Assembly (NCBI GenBank): GCA_051892875.1
Contig: JBJFGR010000107.1
Location: forward strand, 1 to 40,341
Reading direction: 5' to 3'
From: JBJFGR01 sp051892875
Lineage (GTDB): Bacteria > Pseudomonadota > Gammaproteobacteria > Enterobacterales > Succinivibrionaceae
DNA length: 40,341 nt
Shown here: piece by piece, positions 36,390 through 40,341 of the stretch
Position numbering within the stretch: position 1 is the first letter of the stretch
Layout: each line of letters starts with the position of its first letter
Translations under genes and position numbers: made by a program
Notes under the pieces: model-generated
Told to the model about the DNA's origin: nothing
Databases searched by the model: none
Seen by the model: only the letters and a program-made list of their open reading frames with translations

Positions 36390-36395
36390 TATAAT
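36390..36395 (+). promoter_or_regulatory. -10 element of the first AAA/PD-(D/E)XK gene
   Basis: TATAAT inside a block shared with the second copy: GCGTATTA, then TTGTATAT, TTATAATA and TATTTGGAC in the same order before both genes. A start near 36402 would give a leader of about 29 nt to the ATG at 36431. No clear -35 is seen. Confidence 0.65.
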
Positions 36396-36430
36396 ATCAA
36401 GGATTGATTTTAAAGTATTTGGACTATGAA

Positions 36431-38194
36431 ATGAAATTAAAATTATTACCAAAGTTAATTAGTCAATATACAAAATTTGTTGAAAGAAATTTTGCTTTTA
36501 TTGATAAAACAAGATTTATTGAACTAATTGAAGATAAGGGATTAGATGTTCCATTATTCTTACGTCCAAGAAGATTTGGTAAAACACTTTTTACTGATAT
36601 TTTAGCTCAATACTATGATGTAAATACTAGGGATGATTTTGAGAGATTATTTGGTAATACATATATAGGTAAAAATCCAACACCCACCAGAAATTCTTAT
36701 TATATTTTAAGATTAGATTTTTCAGGAATTAATTCTAAAAATTTAGAACAAAATTTTTTTGATAACATAAAAAATTCTTTGTTACGTTTTTGTTCAAATT
36801 ATAATTTTTTAAATATAGAATTAGATAATAATACTTCTGATTCATCATCATTAATTAACTTCTTTTTTACAGATTTTCAGGCAAAAAGAAAATCAAAGAA
36901 TGACAAAATTTTTATAATAATAGATGAATATGACAACTTCGCAAATGATGTTTTAGCAACAAATATTTCTCAATTTAAGGAAATGACATCTGCTGATGGT
37001 TTTGTAAAGAATTTTTATGCAATGTTAAAAGCTGAATCTAACAATCCAAATTCTGCTATATCAAGATTCTTTATAACTGGTGTTTCCTCTATTATGATAA
37101 ATTCTGTAACATCAGGATTTAACTCAGATAATATATCTCAAGAACCTGACTTTAATGAAATGATAGGTTTTACAGAAGAAGAGTTAAGAGAATTAATTCA
37201 TCTAACAATGGATATGAGTAAATATGAAGGTATATTTACAGAAGATGAATTAATTGAAAAGATGAAAACATACTTTGATGGTTATGCATTTTGTGAAGAT
37301 TACAAGAATCATTTATTTAATGCATCTATGTCGATAAATTACCTCAATCGAGTTATTTCAAATAGTAAACTCTCAAATAATTATGATGATGCCAATACTA
37401 ATTTAGATATATTTAAATTTTCTAATCTAATGAATCTCATAAATAAAGATGGACGTTTAGAAATTATAAAAAGCATTGCTCAAGTGGATAATGAAAATGG
37501 TAATGAATCATATATCGATTGTCCTCTAGTGGAGAATCTAAATATCAATATAGAAAGGGAATATACTCGAGGTGAAGGAGTATCAATGCTCTTTTATCTA
37601 GGATATTTAACATATGGTTTAGACAAGTATGGTAATTTAGTATTTAGAGTTCCTAATCTAAATTATAAAAGGATGTTTATGCAGTACTATGTATCTACAT
37701 TCTTTGCAAAAAATGCACTTTCTAGTAGCTTTAATGATCTTTGTTCCTTAGAAGAAGATGGAAATATAACAAAGCTAATATCACATATGAATAGAGTAAT
37801 TACAGGTATTATTCCTGCAAATGAAAAAGATGTTACTGAAAGATCAATTGTATCAATAGCAGGTACACTGATATTAACAAACTTAAAACATTGTAACACC
37901 TATGTAGAATATGAAATCAGAAAAAATAAAGAACTAACAAATGAAAAAGCTGATCTAGTAATTATAAACGACCATAAACAAAAGCCATCTTTCTTAATAG
38001 AATTTAAGTATCATAGAGAAACTGCAGTTCATAAAGACACAACAAAAGAAAAGACGGTGGAAGCTTTAAAGACTGCTACTAAATTACAACTTGAACAATA
38101 TGCTCAAGACGACAGACTAAAAACAATTCAAAATCTTCATAAGTATATAATTATATATGCTTTTGGTGAACTTATGTATGAAGAATATCTATAA
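36431..38194 (+). CDS. AAA-ATPase with C-terminal PD-(D/E)XK nuclease-like domain, copy 1
   Basis: Member of the family joining an AAA-ATPase-like domain (Pfam AAA-ATPase_like) to a PD-(D/E)XK nuclease-like domain (PDDEXK_9, formerly DUF1703), common and multicopy in gut bacteria, function unproven. 587 residues from the ATG at 36431. That start fits the family N-terminus (MKLKLLPKLIS, then FAFIDKTRFI) and has TTTGGA seven bases upstream; the longer frame begins at TTG 36404, too close to the promoter. The P-loop is RPRRFGKTLF, Walker B is IFIIIDEYDNFAND, and the nuclease core is ADLVII, then FLIEFKYHRE. It shares about 1.6 kb of apparently identical sequence with the next gene. It may act on DNA as a solitary defence- or mobility-related enzyme; this is inference. 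Confidence 0.85.
   Translation: MKLKLLPKLISQYTKFVERNFAFIDKTRFIELIEDKGLDVPLFLRPRRFGKTLFTDILAQYYDVNTRDDFERLFGNTYIGKNPTPTRNSYYILRLDFSGINSKNLEQNFFDNIKNSLLRFCSNYNFLNIELDNNTSDSSSLINFFFTDFQAKRKSKNDKIFIIIDEYDNFANDVLATNISQFKEMTSADGFVKNFYAMLKAESNNPNSAISRFFITGVSSIMINSVTSGFNSDNISQEPDFNEMIGFTEEELRELIHLTMDMSKYEGIFTEDELIEKMKTYFDGYAFCEDYKNHLFNASMSINYLNRVISNSKLSNNYDDANTNLDIFKFSNLMNLINKDGRLEIIKSIAQVDNENGNESYIDCPLVENLNINIEREYTRGEGVSMLFYLGYLTYGLDKYGNLVFRVPNLNYKRMFMQYYVSTFFAKNALSSSFNDLCSLEEDGNITKLISHMNRVITGIIPANEKDVTERSIVSIAGTLILTNLKHCNTYVEYEIRKNKELTNEKADLVIINDHKQKPSFLIEFKYHRETAVHKDTTKEKTVEALKTATKLQLEQYAQDDRLKTIQNLHKYIIIYAFGELMYEEYL
36548..38146 (+). repeat. 1.6-kb direct repeat, first copy
   Basis: From GTTCCATTATTC at 36548 to CATAAGTAT ending at 38146 the sequence appears identical to 38394-39992. 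I saw no difference in the parts compared by eye, and the translations are the same throughout. Outside these limits the two genes differ clearly. Confidence 0.93.
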
Positions 38195-38236
38195 TTTATA
38201 TATAAATTTTGCGTATTAGTATTTTGTTGTATATAT

Positions 38237-38242
38237 TATAAT
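38237..38242 (+). promoter_or_regulatory. -10 element of the second AAA/PD-(D/E)XK gene
   Basis: TATAAT within the same conserved block as before copy 1, in the 82-bp gap between the two genes. This suggests that each copy is transcribed from its own promoter. No clear -35 at usual distance; TTGCGT is 22 bp upstream. Confidence 0.6.
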
Positions 38243-38276
38243 ACAAGTATTGATGTTTAAATATTTGGACGATTGT

Positions 38277-40040
38277 ATGAATCTTAAAAAATTACCTAAA
38301 TTAATAAGCTGTTATAATGAACTTATAACAAATAATTTTGCATATATAGATAAGACACCGTTTATAGAGCTTATAGAAACAAAGTATATAAAAGTTCCAT
38401 TATTCTTACGTCCAAGAAGATTTGGTAAAACACTTTTTACTGATATTTTAGCTCAATACTATGATGTAAATACTAGGGATGATTTTGAGAGATTATTTGG
38501 TAATACATATATAGGTAAAAATCCAACACCCACCAGAAATTCTTATTATATTTTAAGATTAGATTTTTCAGGAATTAATTCTAAAAATTTAGAACAAAAT
38601 TTTTTTGATAACATAAAAAATTCTTTGTTACGTTTTTGTTCAAATTATAATTTTTTAAATATAGAATTAGATAATAATACTTCTGATTCATCATCATTAA
38701 TTAACTTCTTTTTTACAGATTTTCAGGCAAAAAGAAAATCAAAGAATGACAAAATTTTTATAATAATAGATGAATATGACAACTTCGCAAATGATGTTTT
38801 AGCAACAAATATTTCTCAATTTAAGGAAATGACATCTGCTGATGGTTTTGTAAAGAATTTTTATGCAATGTTAAAAGCTGAATCTAACAATCCAAATTCT
38901 GCTATATCAAGATTCTTTATAACTGGTGTTTCCTCTATTATGATAAATTCTGTAACATCAGGATTTAACTCAGATAATATATCTCAAGAACCTGACTTTA
39001 ATGAAATGATAGGTTTTACAGAAGAAGAGTTAAGAGAATTAATTCATCTAACAATGGATATGAGTAAATATGAAGGTATATTTACAGAAGATGAATTAAT
39101 TGAAAAGATGAAAACATACTTTGATGGTTATGCATTTTGTGAAGATTACAAGAATCATTTATTTAATGCATCTATGTCGATAAATTACCTCAATCGAGTT
39201 ATTTCAAATAGTAAACTCTCAAATAATTATGATGATGCCAATACTAATTTAGATATATTTAAATTTTCTAATCTAATGAATCTCATAAATAAAGATGGAC
39301 GTTTAGAAATTATAAAAAGCATTGCTCAAGTGGATAATGAAAATGGTAATGAATCATATATCGATTGTCCTCTAGTGGAGAATCTAAATATCAATATAGA
39401 AAGGGAATATACTCGAGGTGAAGGAGTATCAATGCTCTTTTATCTAGGATATTTAACATATGGTTTAGACAAGTATGGTAATTTAGTATTTAGAGTTCCT
39501 AATCTAAATTATAAAAGGATGTTTATGCAGTACTATGTATCTACATTCTTTGCAAAAAATGCACTTTCTAGTAGCTTTAATGATCTTTGTTCCTTAGAAG
39601 AAGATGGAAATATAACAAAGCTAATATCACATATGAATAGAGTAATTACAGGTATTATTCCTGCAAATGAAAAAGATGTTACTGAAAGATCAATTGTATC
39701 AATAGCAGGTACACTGATATTAACAAACTTAAAACATTGTAACACCTATGTAGAATATGAAATCAGAAAAAATAAAGAACTAACAAATGAAAAAGCTGAT
39801 CTAGTAATTATAAACGACCATAAACAAAAGCCATCTTTCTTAATAGAATTTAAGTATCATAGAGAAACTGCAGTTCATAAAGACACAACAAAAGAAAAGA
39901 CGGTGGAAGCTTTAAAGACTGCTACTAAATTACAACTTGAACAATATGCTCAAGACGACAGACTAAAAACAATTCAAAATCTTCATAAGTATGTAATTAT
40001 ATATGCTTTTGGGATGCTTATATACGAGGAATGTTTATAA
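38277..40040 (+). CDS. AAA-ATPase with C-terminal PD-(D/E)XK nuclease-like domain, copy 2
   Basis: 587 residues from the ATG at 38277, aligned with the start of copy 1; the longer frame begins at TTG 38250. The N-terminal 39 residues differ from copy 1 (for example LISCYNELITNNFAYIDKTPF against LISQYTKFVERNFAFIDKTRF). From VPLFLRPRRFGKT to NLHKY the proteins are identical, so the P-loop, Walker B (IFIIIDEYD) and nuclease motif (ADLVII, IEFKY) are shared. The last 16 residues differ again at a few positions. Same family and same uncertainty about function as copy 1. Confidence 0.85.
   Translation: MNLKKLPKLISCYNELITNNFAYIDKTPFIELIETKYIKVPLFLRPRRFGKTLFTDILAQYYDVNTRDDFERLFGNTYIGKNPTPTRNSYYILRLDFSGINSKNLEQNFFDNIKNSLLRFCSNYNFLNIELDNNTSDSSSLINFFFTDFQAKRKSKNDKIFIIIDEYDNFANDVLATNISQFKEMTSADGFVKNFYAMLKAESNNPNSAISRFFITGVSSIMINSVTSGFNSDNISQEPDFNEMIGFTEEELRELIHLTMDMSKYEGIFTEDELIEKMKTYFDGYAFCEDYKNHLFNASMSINYLNRVISNSKLSNNYDDANTNLDIFKFSNLMNLINKDGRLEIIKSIAQVDNENGNESYIDCPLVENLNINIEREYTRGEGVSMLFYLGYLTYGLDKYGNLVFRVPNLNYKRMFMQYYVSTFFAKNALSSSFNDLCSLEEDGNITKLISHMNRVITGIIPANEKDVTERSIVSIAGTLILTNLKHCNTYVEYEIRKNKELTNEKADLVIINDHKQKPSFLIEFKYHRETAVHKDTTKEKTVEALKTATKLQLEQYAQDDRLKTIQNLHKYVIIYAFGMLIYEECL
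38394..39992 (+). repeat. 1.6-kb direct repeat, second copy
   Basis: Partner of 36548-38146 at a constant offset of 1846 bp. The sharp borders of identity lie inside both coding regions, not at gene ends. Confidence 0.93.
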
Positions 40041-40341
40041 AAAAAGAAATTTAGCAAATCAATATGAATAGGTATTCTTCAGAATTTCAAGAACTGTAAA
40101 AATGAAATTTAAAATAACATCACTAGATGGAGTATCAAAACTTGAAGAAAGTATAATTATTAAAGCTATATTTAACGGCCCATTTTTATCTTACCTTTCG
40201 CTTTTAAAACATATTAATTATGAATAAATATGCTATTTTTCACAAGCAAATAATTACATGTAAAATTTCTGAAACCTACATTCAGTAGTTGAATTGAATA
40301 TTTAATAATTGTGATTTATATCAAAATTATTAAATAAAAAT
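40041..40341. other. Non-coding end of window with possible transposase remnant
   Basis: A 12-codon frame at 40064-40099 (MNRYSSEFQEL) followed in another frame by a 41-codon frame at 40102-40227 (MKFKITSLDGVSKLEE and onward) resembles the start of IS3-type OrfA proteins, broken by a frameshift. Too short and divergent to be sure. Nothing else was recognised up to the window end. Confidence 0.25.

Larger units (their letters stand above)
35886..36430. other. Intergenic stretch before the AAA/PD-(D/E)XK pair
   Basis: About 545 bp without a gene I can support. It contains a candidate structured element at 36224-36301 and the promoter of the first AAA gene. One plus frame near 36215-36277 reads SEGYLISTVTGKNKNG and then stops, which may be a decayed coding fragment. 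Confidence 0.5.

Noticed and set aside
36404..36430. TTG start extending AAA copy 1 by nine codons (likewise 38250-38276 for copy 2)
   Set aside because: It would begin about two bases after the predicted transcription start with no ribosome site. The family N-terminus fits the ATG at 36431 and 38277.
37687..37899. 70-codon antisense frame, repeated at 39533-39745
   Set aside because: It appears twice only because the AAA/PD-(D/E)XK core is duplicated; it is a shadow of the sense gene.

Overview
The window comes from an AT-rich gammaproteobacterium (roughly 30% G+C by eye, not computed). The evidence is a hisGDCBHAFI operon with the fused HisB, the HisIE layout and an enterobacterial-style His leader peptide with attenuator, a close RsuA homologue, gamma-type ClcA, PgsA and CarAB, and FimV/HubP-like proteins, which belong to gammaproteobacterial cell poles and type IV pili. 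The low G+C, the gut-type alpha-galactosidase and NagA, and the AAA-ATPase/PD-(D/E)XK genes would suit an animal-gut member of the Succinivibrionaceae (Aeromonadales). That placement is inference; no marker gene settles it.

Layout. 1-632 is non-coding or decayed. 633-1679 (-) is a short nagA. 1776-8636 (-) is a run of four envelope genes: two FimV/HubP-like membrane proteins, a third periplasmic FimV-like protein and a TPR/Sel1-like periplasmic protein. 8861-16206 (+) is the complete his operon with promoter element, leader peptide, attenuator and eight genes. 16319-19232 (-) holds rsuA, tcdA and clcA. 19348-20322 (+) is an aromatic-acid-exporter-like membrane protein facing pgsA (-), with a shared bidirectional terminator. 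cysK (-) follows at 21200-22135.

22136-28422 is an accessory-looking, very AT-rich stretch. It holds two 63-residue ORFs, decayed coding remnants, a PKD-domain lipoprotein, a cation-efflux (FieF-type) transporter, a LacI/PurR-like operator with a possible small RNA, a pentanucleotide repeat and two proteins I do not recognise. carAB (-) lies at 28423-32811. Next come a diguanylate cyclase (+) and a GH36-type alpha-galactosidase (-). The window ends with a tandem pair of AAA-ATPase/PD-(D/E)XK genes whose central 1.6 kb appears identical, followed by about 300 bp of non-coding sequence.

How it fits together. The biosynthetic genes (his, carAB, cysK, pgsA) are housekeeping. The his operon is controlled by classical His-codon attenuation, and the three competing stems can be read directly. 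The 3' gene, hisI, appears to have lost the HisE pyrophosphohydrolase signature, so this step must be supplied elsewhere or the domain is degenerate. The FimV-like group probably organises a cell pole or surface machine; one member carries a 57-bp tandem repeat prone to copy-number change. The strongest signs of recent change are the homogenised AAA/PD-(D/E)XK pair and the repeat tract in the FimV-like gene. Several start codons were placed from Shine-Dalgarno (SD) position rather than by taking the longest frame.
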